Positions 14,976-22,547 of a DNA stretch of 30,649 bases are shown in pieces. Position numbers and translations under genes: made by a program. The stretch is from an uncultured Phascolarctobacterium sp. (GTDB lineage: Bacteria; Bacillota; Negativicutes; Acidaminococcales; Acidaminococcaceae). Under the pieces are notes generated by a model. That model had not been told where the DNA came from. It made no database searches and saw only the letters and a list, made by a program, of their open reading frames with translations. Within the stretch, counting starts at the first letter, position 1; each line of letters starts with the position of its first letter. The stretch lies in assembly GCA_900541915.1 (NCBI GenBank), contig UQLS01000021.1, positions 1 through 30,649 on the forward strand, in the 5' to 3' direction.

Positions 14976-15585
14976 ATCTTCAGCATTTTCACTTATGGGT
15001 TTGGCAGCAGTCTGCTTAGGCTGCGGCAACCAACAGTCTGCAGCAGCACCAACAGCTGCTGCAGATACAAATACAGATAAAGGAGTGCAACAAACCATGA
15101 ATACTCAAAACAAAAAAATTCTCATCGCATATTTTTCCTGGAGCGGCAATACCAAAGCTGTCGCCGAAGCAATTCATGCCCGTACCGGCGGCGATATGTA
15201 TGAAATCGTACCGGAAACACCTTACTCCCAAAATTATTCCGCAACAGTTGATAAAGCCAAACAGGAGCAGCAAAACAATGCCCGTCCTGCGCTCAAAAAC
15301 AGACTGACAGATATCAGTCAATATGACCTTATCTTCGTCGGCTACCCTAACTGGTGGGGCAGCCTGCCTATGCCGGTAGCTACTTTTATGGAGGGCTGCA
15401 GCTGGCAGGGCAAAACAGTAGCACCTTTCTTTACCCACGGCGGCGGCGGTGTGCAAAACTGTGACCGTGATTTACGCAAATTAGCTGCCGGAGCAAATGT
15501 GACTGAATATCTGTGCCTGTCCGGCAACAGAGCAAGAAATTCTCAAAGTGAGATAGACACCTGGCTGCATAAACTTGCTTTATAA
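14953..15585 (+). CDS. Tat-exported flavodoxin
   Basis: 210 residues. The N-terminus RRSFLK followed by a hydrophobic stretch is a twin-arginine signal. It ends in AAVCLGC, which may be lipidated although the lipobox is not canonical. An Ala/Thr-rich linker (about 24-48) leads to a flavodoxin domain starting at about residue 49. FMN phosphate binding is shown by AYFSWSGNTKAVAEAI, and YPNWWGSLPMPV and THGGGG are typical flavodoxin_4 loops. The ATG at 14953 has AAAGGAGG upstream. A second AAAGGAG (15079-15085) and in-frame ATG (15097) sit at the linker/domain junction. Adjacent tatA/tatC and the NapH-like gene suggest that it works as an extracytoplasmic electron carrier. Confidence 0.87.
   Translation: MNRRSFLKSSAFSLMGLAAVCLGCGNQQSAAAPTAAADTNTDKGVQQTMNTQNKKILIAYFSWSGNTKAVAEAIHARTGGDMYEIVPETPYSQNYSATVDKAKQEQQNNARPALKNRLTDISQYDLIFVGYPNWWGSLPMPVATFMEGCSWQGKTVAPFFTHGGGGVQNCDRDLRKLAAGANVTEYLCLSGNRARNSQSEIDTWLHKLAL
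15079..15099 (+). promoter_or_regulatory. Internal ribosome-binding site and start codon inside the flavodoxin gene
   Basis: AAAGGAG at 15079-15085 lies 11 bases before an in-frame ATG at 15097. Translation from it would give NTQNKKILIAYFSWSG..., a complete flavodoxin of about 162 residues without signal or linker. Confidence 0.5.
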
Positions 15586-15606
15586 GTAGTTAAGAGGGTG
15601 GAATAA

Positions 15607-16626
15607 GTGAAAAGACGTGACTTTCTTAAAGCAACCGGACTGGCTGCATCTTTACTGGCAACAGGAGGAATAATGAACATGGATAAAATATTTGCCCAGG
15701 CTCCGGTCATCGGCAGTACAAAAGTTACCAAAACAGCCGCAGGCAGCGGCTCGCATGCCAAGGTTTACTTTACCAGGCATATTGATGCGGAACATTTAAT
15801 CAAGCTGTACAATTTAATCAACGAAGCAATTTACGGTAAAGTAGCTATCAAACTGCATACCGGCGAAAAACATGGCCCTAATATTCTGCCGCGCGATATG
15901 GTACGCGCCTTGCAGCAGCAAATTCCCAACAGCACTATTGTAGAAACAAATACCCTCTATCAAGGTGACCGTTACACAACTCAGGGACATCGTGAAACGC
16001 TGCAGGTGAACGGCTGGACCTTCTGCCCGGTAGATATTATGGATGAAGACGGAACTGTCATGCTGCCAGTGCGCGGCGGTAAGCATTTCAAAGAAGTTTC
16101 CATGGGCAAAAACATCGTCAACTACGACTCCATGGTAGTACTTACCCACTTTAAAGGCCATGCCATGGGCGGTTTTGGCGGTTCCATGAAAAACATCGCT
16201 ATCGGCTGTGCCGACGGTCGTATTGGCAAAGCTCAGGTACACGGAGTAGATAAGGATAACCTGCCGGCAGACTGGAATGCATGGCCTGCCAAAGAACAGC
16301 TCATGGAAAATATGGCAGAATCAGCCAAAGCCACTATTGACTTTTTCGGCAAGCATATAGTTTACATCAATGTTATGCGCCGCATGTCCGTAGACTGTGA
16401 CTGCGCCGGTACTGCTGCAGCAGAACCTACTATCCCTGATATCGGCATTGCTGCCTCCACAGATATCCTGGCTATTGACCAGGCCTGCATTGATATGGTC
16501 TATGCACAGATGCACAACCACGACCTTGTAGAACGCATTGAAAGCCGCCATGGTCTGCATCAGCTGACAGCTATGCGTGAACTGAAAATGGGCAACGATA
16601 AATATGAACTGATTGAAATTGATTAA
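15607..16626 (+). CDS. Tat-signal DUF362-family protein
   Basis: 339 residues starting at GTG 15607 after GAGGGTGG. The N-terminus RRDFLKATG plus a hydrophobic segment to FAQA (about 32) is a twin-arginine signal. The body matches DUF362: VAIKLHTGEKHGPNILP, STIVETNTLYQGDR, LTHFKGHAMGGFGGSMKNIAIG and ILAIDQACIDM. A CDCAG motif (about residue 262) is the main cysteine feature. Many DUF362 proteins carry a C-terminal ferredoxin domain; this one does not. Function in the family is unsettled, with redox and Fe-S roles proposed. It follows the flavodoxin by 21 bases and is the last gene of the cluster. Confidence 0.88.
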   Translation: MKRRDFLKATGLAASLLATGGIMNMDKIFAQAPVIGSTKVTKTAAGSGSHAKVYFTRHIDAEHLIKLYNLINEAIYGKVAIKLHTGEKHGPNILPRDMVRALQQQIPNSTIVETNTLYQGDRYTTQGHRETLQVNGWTFCPVDIMDEDGTVMLPVRGGKHFKEVSMGKNIVNYDSMVVLTHFKGHAMGGFGGSMKNIAIGCADGRIGKAQVHGVDKDNLPADWNAWPAKEQLMENMAESAKATIDFFGKHIVYINVMRRMSVDCDCAGTAAAEPTIPDIGIAASTDILAIDQACIDMVYAQMHNHDLVERIESRHGLHQLTAMRELKMGNDKYELIEID

Positions 16627-16675
16627 AGCAATTTTTTCGCATTTAGATTCAAGCAATAATGTTACTTTTTAAAAA

Positions 16676-16705
16676 TTTACAGCTATAAAATTTTCATGAT
16701 ATATT
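16676..16705 (+). promoter_or_regulatory. Promoter of the SMR exporter gene
   Basis: TTTACA (16676-16681), an 18-base spacer and TATATT (16700-16705), preceded by TGA, form an extended -10 promoter. Transcripts would start near 16712, leaving a leader of about 100 bases that contains the hairpin at 16735-16794. Confidence 0.5.
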
Positions 16706-16734
16706 TACTGTAATTTATTTGCTGCCGAGTAAAT

Positions 16735-16794
16735 AAAATGCATCTTACAACGTATCGTTAGGCCTTTGCAGATACGTTGCAAGGTGCATTTTTT
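16735..16794 (+). terminator. Long hairpin with T-run: operon terminator or leader attenuator
   Basis: AAAATGCATCTT (16735-16746) pairs with AAGGTGCATTTT (16781-16792). CAACGTATC (16748-16756) pairs with GATACGTTG (16771-16779). One mismatch separates the two stems, the loop is 14 bases, and six T follow the descending arm. It can end the Tat/DUF362 transcript. A promoter precedes it and the SMR ribosome site follows at once, so it may also attenuate the SMR gene. Confidence 0.75.
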
Positions 16795-16813
16795 AGTTTA
16801 AGGAGGTAATATT

Positions 16814-17134
16814 ATGGCATGGATTTATTTACTTTCAGCGGGAATACTGGAAATCTTTTGGGCTACTACCTTAAAGCTTTCTCATGGCTTTACAATTATG
16901 AAGTATTCTCTTTTGACAGCTGCAGGATGTCTGCTGAGTTTTTATCTGCTGGCACAGGCAACCAAAGTACTGCCTTTAGGCACTGCTTATGCTATCTGGA
17001 CCGGTATCGGTGCACTCGGGGCAGTTGCTATAGGTATTATCTTTTTCAAAGAACCGGTAACCTTACAGCGTTTATTTTTTATCACGCTGCTGCTGACTGG
17101 TATTATCGGATTAAAAGTTTCTTCCGGGCACTAA
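16814..17134 (+). CDS. SMR-family exporter, Gdx/SugE (guanidinium) type
   Basis: 106 residues and four membrane helices, the full SMR length. The essential helix-1 glutamate is E13 in GILEIFWATTLKLSHGFT. That sequence resembles Gdx/SugE guanidinium exporters more than EmrE drug pumps. LPLGTAYAIWTGIGALGAV and FFKEPVTLQRLFF are also typical. SMR proteins work as dimers in the inner membrane and exchange protons for cations. The gene is single, with an AAGGAGG ribosome site. A paired quaternary-ammonium SMR gene, which often sits next door, is absent. Substrate assignment is by motif only. Confidence 0.85.
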   Translation: MAWIYLLSAGILEIFWATTLKLSHGFTIMKYSLLTAAGCLLSFYLLAQATKVLPLGTAYAIWTGIGALGAVAIGIIFFKEPVTLQRLFFITLLLTGIIGLKVSSGH

Positions 17135-17140
17135 AAAAAC

Positions 17141-17176
17141 AAAAGACACAATGAACTAATATTCATTGTGTCTTTT
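17141..17176. terminator. Bidirectional terminator between SMR gene and exported protein gene
   Basis: AAAAGACACAATGAA (17141-17155) pairs perfectly with TTCATTGTGTCTTTT (17162-17176) around a 6-nt loop, with A and T runs on the two sides. It serves the convergent genes on both strands. Confidence 0.88.
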
Positions 17177-17180
17177 TATT

Positions 17181-17861
17181 TTATTCAAAAGATGTTAAGA
17201 AGTTGCGCATGCAGTCCTCTACACCGCGTTTTACAGCTTTAGCACGGCTTGGCTCACCAATCTTCCAAAAGTTAATGGAAGTAGAAGAACCAATACCTTC
17301 TACATTCTGATTATACAGGAATTTCTCTTCGTTGACGTCTACACATTTCAGCTTCATAGTTACTACTGCGCTGTAAGTCTGTGTACCGGCAACTACCATA
17401 AAGCCTGTTTCTTTTTCCCTCACAGGCAGCAGACTGATAAAGATAATCCTGTCTGCTCCGCAGGCTTTGCCAACATTTACCAGTTCATCCAAAAGCGGTG
17501 CTTCCGGATTTTCAAAGGGATACTGCAGCATAGCTTTCTGCACTTCGTTGCTGCCGCTGATTTTAGTTATGCTCGTTTTCTTGCTGGGATATTTCTTTTT
17601 CAGGCTGTCTTTAACTGCGCCTACTGCCATTTCACGGCTGCGGCCTTCCAACCCGGAAACATCGACATAAGGCAATACAGCTACTGTATAAGGCAGCTTG
17701 CATTCGACAATTTCAGCGTCAGTAGCAACAAAATGCGTTTCACCCGTATCAGCCACGCCCTGATCCAGCGAATCTATGGAGCTTACTTCACGTTCAGCCG
17801 CACTAATACTGGCAGCTATAAGCATCAGCAATACAGTTATTAAAGAAAATATCTTTTTCAT
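17181..17861 (-). CDS. Exported protein of unknown function
   Basis: 226 residues. A Sec signal peptide (KKIFSLITVLLMLIAASISA) is likely cleaved after about residue 21. I cannot name the family. The core YTVAVLPYVDVSGLEG (about 58-73), followed by an alpha/beta segment and GADRIIFISLLPV, resembles the periplasmic TolB-N/CsgG-like fold of many bacterial surface proteins, but this is a weak analogy. There is no lipobox. The ATG overlaps the ligA stop as TAATG, so its translation is coupled to DNA ligase, an odd pairing. It is the last gene of the pcrA-ligA transcript, before a strong terminator. Confidence 0.7.
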   Translation of the reverse strand: MKKIFSLITVLLMLIAASISAAEREVSSIDSLDQGVADTGETHFVATDAEIVECKLPYTVAVLPYVDVSGLEGRSREMAVGAVKDSLKKKYPSKKTSITKISGSNEVQKAMLQYPFENPEAPLLDELVNVGKACGADRIIFISLLPVREKETGFMVVAGTQTYSAVVTMKLKCVDVNEEKFLYNQNVEGIGSSTSINFWKIGEPSRAKAVKRGVEDCMRNFLTSFE

Positions 17862-19891
17862 TATTTTTCCTCCTGACTGCCGCCCTGCAGCATTGCCAAA
17901 AAGCGCGCTTCATCAATAACAGTTACGCCCAGCTGCTGAGCTTTTTCCAGTTTGCTGCCGGCTTCTGCACCGGCAATAACATAGTCAGTCTTTTTACTTA
18001 CGCTGCCGCTGACCTTTGCTCCTGCATCCTGCGCCAGGGTTTTCGCTTCTGCGCGTCCCAAAGTCGGCAAGGTACCGGTAAATACCAAAGTTTTACCGTA
18101 AAAAGGATTAGTCTCATCAGCTGCCTGCTGCGTAAAGTCCATTTTCAGTCCTGCCTCTGCCAAACGTTCCAGCAAATCACGGTTCGCAGGTACGGACAGC
18201 CAGGTAACTACGCTTTCAGCAATCTTACTGCCGATATCACGAATAGCAGCCAGCTGCTCCGGTTCAGCCTCCAGTAATTTTTCCATGCTGCCAAACTCTG
18301 CAGCAAGCAGACGTGCCACCTTTGCTCCCACATGACGGATACCCAGAGCAAAAAGCAGTCTGTCCATCTCGTTTTGCTTGCTTGCTTCCAAAGCCTGCAG
18401 CAGATTGTCGGCTGATTTTTCACCCATACGCTCCAGCTGTACTAAATCATCTTTAGTAAGATTGTATAAATCAGCGGCATCCTTTACCAAACCAGCATCC
18501 ATCAGCTGGTTGATAACAGACGGTCCGCAGCCATCAATGTTCATGGCATCACGGCTGACAAAGTGAATTAGTCCCTCACGGCCCAATGCCGGACAATGGG
18601 GATTAGTGCAGCGAATAGCGGCTTCATTATCAGGGCGCTCTACCTGCCAGCCGCATTCCGGGCAGACTGTCGGTATCTGGACAGGACTTTCCTCACCGGT
18701 ACGTTTTTCTGCTGCCACGCGCAGTACTTCCGGAATAATTTCCCCTGCCTTATTGATAATTACTCTGTCGCCAATGCGGATATCTTTTTCCTTAATAAAA
18801 TCAACATTGTGCAGCGTTGCCCTGCTGACCGTACTGCCGGACAGTTTAACCGGCGTCAGCACTGCCGTAGGCGTCAACACACCGGTACGGCCAACACGCC
18901 AGACAATGTCTTCCATCGTGGTTTCTGCCTGCTCCGGCGGATATTTAAAAGCAATAGCCCACCGGGGGTCCTTACCTGTAGCGCCTAAAATACGCTGCTG
19001 ATAAACGTCGTTTACCTTGATTACGGCACCATCTGTATCATAAGACAGACCGGCGCGTTTTTCATTAAACTCTCTGATATATTCCAGTGCTTCATCTATG
19101 CTGCCAACCACTCTGTAATTTTCGCTGACCTTAAAGCCGTAGCCCGTCAGCATAGCTAAAGACTCACTGTGCTTTTCTTTGGCTCCATCACCTACATAAT
19201 AAGCAAAAAAGCTTAAAGCACGCTTTGCAGTTACCTGTGGATCAAGCTGACGCAGGCTGCCTGCCGCCGCATTACGCGGATTGGCAAATTCGCTTTCGCC
19301 GGCTTCGGCACGCTCTTCGTTTAAACGCATAAACTCATGACGAGGCATATACACCTCGCCGCGCACATCTAAAAGCTCGGGCAGCTCCTGCCCTTCTGCT
19401 GCCTGCAATACCAGGGGAATGCTGCGAATAGTACGGACATTAGCCGTTACATTTTCCCCCACGACACCGTCGCCGCGTGTCGCAGCACGCACCAATCTGC
19501 CATGCTCATAAATCAGGCTGCAGGCCAAGCCGTCAATTTTCGGTTCCATAACGTACTCAACCTTGCTGCCTTCCGGCAAGCCGTTATGTACACGTTCATC
19601 AAAAGCACGCAGCTCTTCTTCAGAAAAAGCATTACCCAAACTGAGCAGCGGCGTCAGATGACGTACCTCGGTAAATTCCGGTGATACCTTGCCGCCTACA
19701 CGGCGTGTAGGTGAATCCTCCGGCACATCTTCCGGCAGTTGACTTTCTATTTCACGCAGACGCACCATCAGCCTGTCGTATTCGGCATCTGTGATTTCCG
19801 GCGCATCCAGCACATAATACAGATATTCATGATGGCGGATTTCCGTGCGCAGACGTTCGGCTTCCGCCAGCAGAATATTTCTTTCCTCCAT
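17861..19891 (-). CDS. ligA: NAD-dependent DNA ligase
   Basis: 676 residues, the normal LigA length. It seals nicks during replication and repair using NAD+. Domains in order are the Ia/adenylation domain with the adenylated lysine K118 in EPKIDG, and the OB fold. These are followed by a four-cysteine zinc finger (CPEC...CTNPHC), helix-hairpin-helix repeats around 450-580, and a C-terminal BRCT domain from about 595 (GKTLVFTGTLPTLGRAEA). The ATG at 19891 follows GGAGG. It lies 22 bases after pcrA and overlaps the next gene's start by one base. Confidence 0.97.
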   Translation of the reverse strand: MEERNILLAEAERLRTEIRHHEYLYYVLDAPEITDAEYDRLMVRLREIESQLPEDVPEDSPTRRVGGKVSPEFTEVRHLTPLLSLGNAFSEEELRAFDERVHNGLPEGSKVEYVMEPKIDGLACSLIYEHGRLVRAATRGDGVVGENVTANVRTIRSIPLVLQAAEGQELPELLDVRGEVYMPRHEFMRLNEERAEAGESEFANPRNAAAGSLRQLDPQVTAKRALSFFAYYVGDGAKEKHSESLAMLTGYGFKVSENYRVVGSIDEALEYIREFNEKRAGLSYDTDGAVIKVNDVYQQRILGATGKDPRWAIAFKYPPEQAETTMEDIVWRVGRTGVLTPTAVLTPVKLSGSTVSRATLHNVDFIKEKDIRIGDRVIINKAGEIIPEVLRVAAEKRTGEESPVQIPTVCPECGWQVERPDNEAAIRCTNPHCPALGREGLIHFVSRDAMNIDGCGPSVINQLMDAGLVKDAADLYNLTKDDLVQLERMGEKSADNLLQALEASKQNEMDRLLFALGIRHVGAKVARLLAAEFGSMEKLLEAEPEQLAAIRDIGSKIAESVVTWLSVPANRDLLERLAEAGLKMDFTQQAADETNPFYGKTLVFTGTLPTLGRAEAKTLAQDAGAKVSGSVSKKTDYVIAGAEAGSKLEKAQQLGVTVIDEARFLAMLQGGSQEEK

Positions 19892-19913
19892 AATTTCTTA
19901 CCTCCGTTGCCAC

Positions 19914-22118
19914 TTACAGCTTTTTCAGCACGGCATATTTAGTCAGCAGACTGCGTATGCCTGCTCCGGCAAAAGCAACCTTTACTTCCTGTCCATCCTC
20001 GGTATTTTTAACGCTTACTACCGTACCAGTGCCCCACTTGCTGTGTGATACCTTATCTCCGGCAGTAAAGCTGCTGCCGCTGCTGTTTTCTTGGGGAATA
20101 AAACTGCTTTTCGGCTGCAGGAACCAATTAGCTGTACTGCGGTTATCACTGCGTCTTTCCTCTCGCGGAGCCTGACGCTGCACTACCGGGCGTTTGTAGA
20201 TATGCAAAAGTCCGCGCGGCACTTCCTGCAGAAAACGGGACGGCGGATAGGAAACAGTATGTCCGTAAATAGTACGCATCCTGGCATTACTCATAAACAG
20301 ATATTTTTCAGCTCTCGTAATACCAACGTAGCACAAACGGCGTTCCTCTTCTATTTCTTCTTCGTCCATAAGCGTACGCGCATGCGGGAAGATTCCTTCT
20401 TCCATACCGGCAAGGAATACTACAGGAAATTCCAAACCCTTAGCTGAATGCAGCGTCATCAAGGTTACTGCATCTTCACCCAGCTCTGCATCATCAATAT
20501 CGGACACCAACGCTACATTGGCAAGGAAGTTTTCCAGGGTATTTTCTTCGCCGCCCCTGGCAAAATCTTCTGCTACGGACAGTAATTCCATCAAGTTATC
20601 TACACGGCTCTGGTCCTGTACATTCTTACTCAGCTGCAGCTCTTCCAGATAGCCAGTTCTTTGCATAACGTCTTCAATCAGCTGCTTAACAGGTACTTCT
20701 TCTGCTTCACCCATCAATTCAAAAATAATGCCGGAAAGCTCATCCAATTTGCCCACAAAGCGGCTGTTTAATCCAGGTACCGCAGCTGCGTTGGACAGAA
20801 CTTCAAAAAGATGCCGGCCATTTTCTGCCGCATAAGCCTGCAGTCTGCCTAAAGTTGCATCACCAATACCACGGCGCGGAACATTGATGATACGCAAAAG
20901 GCTTAAAGAATCATTAGGGTTAAAGATAACTCGCAGATAAGCCAGGATATCCTTAATTTCCTTGCGCTCATAGAACTTGGTGCCGCCTACCATGTTATAG
21001 CTGATGCCGCTTTTAATCAGCATTTCTTCGAATACACGTGACTGAGTATTGGTGCGGTATAAAACTGCCATATCACCCAGACGCATATTTTCTTCCTGCT
21101 GCAGACGCTGCAGCTGCTCAATGACGAAACGCGCTTCGTCACGCTCGTCCATGGCCTGAAAATAGGTTATCTCACGTCCTGTTCCATTATCAGTCCACAA
21201 ATTTTTCGGCTTTCGCCCGGTATTATTCTCAATAACAGCATTAGCCGCATCTAAAATCACCTGGGTACTGCGGTAATTTTGTTCCAGCTTAATCAATTTG
21301 GCGTCAGGATAATCCTTTTCAAAATCCAGGATATTCTGAATGTCAGCACCGCGCCAGCCGTAAATACTCTGGTCAGCATCACCAACCACACAGATATTGC
21401 GATGCTTGCCCGCCAGCAGCCTGGTCAGCAGATACTGCACATGGTTAGTATCCTGATACTCGTCCACCATGATATACTGAAATTTATCCTGATATTTTTC
21501 CCGTACTTCTGCATTTTCCTGCAGCAGACGTACAGTAACCAGCAGCAGATCATCAAAATCAAGGGCATTATTCTGCTGCAGTTTTTCCTGATAACACGCA
21601 TAAATCTGCGCCGCTTTTTCATCATAAAAATCGTTGGCCGCTTTAGCATAGTCCAGCGGCGACAGCAGCTGATTTTTGGCGCTGCTGATACGCGCGCAGA
21701 TACCGGCAGGCTGGAAACGTTTTTCATCAAGATTCATTTCTTTAAGCACCTGTTTGACAACGTTCTGCGCGTCAGAAGTATCATAAATGGCGAAATTATT
21801 GCCATATCCTTCCAGCTTGTCTATGTCACAGCGCAGCAATCTTGCACAGAAAGCATGGAAAGTAAACAGCCAGACATCCTTCGCCGCCGCGCCTGCCATA
21901 CGGTCAACACGCTCACGCATTTCGGCTGCTGCCTTATTGGTAAAGGTTATCGCCAAAATTCTGTAGGGCGCAACTCCCTGCTGCAGAAGATGCGCAATAC
22001 GGCAGGTAAGCACCTTGGTCTTACCGCTACCGGCTCCTGCCAGAATCAGCATGGGTCCGTCCGTAGTCTGGACTGCCAGTGCCTGCTGTGTATTTAATCC
22101 CTGTAATGTATCACTCAT
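19914..22118 (-). CDS. pcrA: ATP-dependent DNA helicase PcrA (UvrD/Rep family)
   Basis: 734 residues. This SF1A 3'-5' helicase acts in repair, plasmid replication and removal of RecA or RNA polymerase. Walker A is GAGSGKT (28-34). The Walker B motif DEYQDTNHVQY, motif III QSIYGWRGAD, motif IV LEQNYRST and motif VI YVGITRAEKYLFM are all present. The C-terminal tail holds a tudor-like segment, KVSHSKWGTGTVVSVKNTED, as in PcrA. A TTG at 22130 is in frame, but the ribosome site GGAGGT lies within its first codons. The ATG at 22118 (SDTLQGLNTQQ) is therefore preferred. It is the first gene of the pcrA-ligA operon. Confidence 0.96.
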   Translation of the reverse strand: MSDTLQGLNTQQALAVQTTDGPMLILAGAGSGKTKVLTCRIAHLLQQGVAPYRILAITFTNKAAAEMRERVDRMAGAAAKDVWLFTFHAFCARLLRCDIDKLEGYGNNFAIYDTSDAQNVVKQVLKEMNLDEKRFQPAGICARISSAKNQLLSPLDYAKAANDFYDEKAAQIYACYQEKLQQNNALDFDDLLLVTVRLLQENAEVREKYQDKFQYIMVDEYQDTNHVQYLLTRLLAGKHRNICVVGDADQSIYGWRGADIQNILDFEKDYPDAKLIKLEQNYRSTQVILDAANAVIENNTGRKPKNLWTDNGTGREITYFQAMDERDEARFVIEQLQRLQQEENMRLGDMAVLYRTNTQSRVFEEMLIKSGISYNMVGGTKFYERKEIKDILAYLRVIFNPNDSLSLLRIINVPRRGIGDATLGRLQAYAAENGRHLFEVLSNAAAVPGLNSRFVGKLDELSGIIFELMGEAEEVPVKQLIEDVMQRTGYLEELQLSKNVQDQSRVDNLMELLSVAEDFARGGEENTLENFLANVALVSDIDDAELGEDAVTLMTLHSAKGLEFPVVFLAGMEEGIFPHARTLMDEEEIEEERRLCYVGITRAEKYLFMSNARMRTIYGHTVSYPPSRFLQEVPRGLLHIYKRPVVQRQAPREERRSDNRSTANWFLQPKSSFIPQENSSGSSFTAGDKVSHSKWGTGTVVSVKNTEDGQEVKVAFAGAGIRSLLTKYAVLKKL

Positions 22119-22172
22119 TTTTACCTCCAAAACTTCCTTGTTTCCGTTAACATTTTTACTCGTGTATCACTT

Positions 22173-22181
22173 ATTATACCA
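22173..22181 (-). promoter_or_regulatory. Extended -10 promoter of pcrA
   Basis: TGGTATAAT on the minus strand is a perfect extended -10, 55 bases upstream of the pcrA start. No clear -35 is visible. Confidence 0.6.
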
Positions 22182-22224
22182 TATTCACGGCAGGGCTTCG
22201 GAACTTTTCTCAGAACTTGCCCTA

Positions 22225-22233
22225 TGATATAAT
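22225..22233 (+). promoter_or_regulatory. Extended -10 promoter of the small membrane protein gene
   Basis: TGATATAAT lies 34 bases before the start codon. It is divergent from the pcrA promoter, with about 45 bases between the two -10 elements. Confidence 0.6.
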
Positions 22234-22267
22234 AAGCAAAATGCAGTACGTACAAAGGAGGCTTCAC

Positions 22268-22546
22268 ATGAAAAAATTATTATTTTATCTAATTTTTACA
22301 GTAGTAACTCTTATTTTAATTATCTTAGATATTCTGCGTCCATTTCTCGGCCTCGTACGTATACTTGCTTATTGCAATCTGTTAGGCCTCGCTTTTTGCT
22401 ATTTTATTTATAATAAACTGCCATCTGCATTCATCATAGGTACCATTTTATCTTTTACCATAGTATATGGCTATCAATCTCTGATAGATTTTTTTATAGG
22501 TGTCAAAACAGGTATGTTAGATACGGTAAATTATAAGGAGCCCTGA
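22268..22546 (+). CDS. Small membrane protein, unknown
   Basis: 92 residues, mostly hydrophobic, with three likely membrane helices: about 4-20, 27-48 and 53-76. I do not recognise a family. The frame is open further upstream, but the ATG at 22268 has an AAAGGAGGC ribosome site and begins with the usual KK-plus-hydrophobic N-terminus. It ends one base before the start of the TtcA-like gene, so the two are co-translated. Confidence 0.75.
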   Translation: MKKLLFYLIFTVVTLILIILDILRPFLGLVRILAYCNLLGLAFCYFIYNKLPSAFIIGTILSFTIVYGYQSLIDFFIGVKTGMLDTVNYKEP

Positions 22547-22547
22547 T

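Noticed and set aside
16627..16813. Guanidine riboswitch upstream of the SMR gene
   Set aside because: I could not find the conserved motifs of the known guanidine riboswitch classes; only a simple long hairpin with a T-run is visible.
16814..17154. Alternative 111-codon frame overlapping the SMR gene
   Set aside because: It is a +2 shadow of the SMR frame, which alone has the family motifs.
21279..22097. A 272-codon plus-strand frame within pcrA
   Set aside because: Antisense shadow; pcrA motifs lie on the minus strand throughout.
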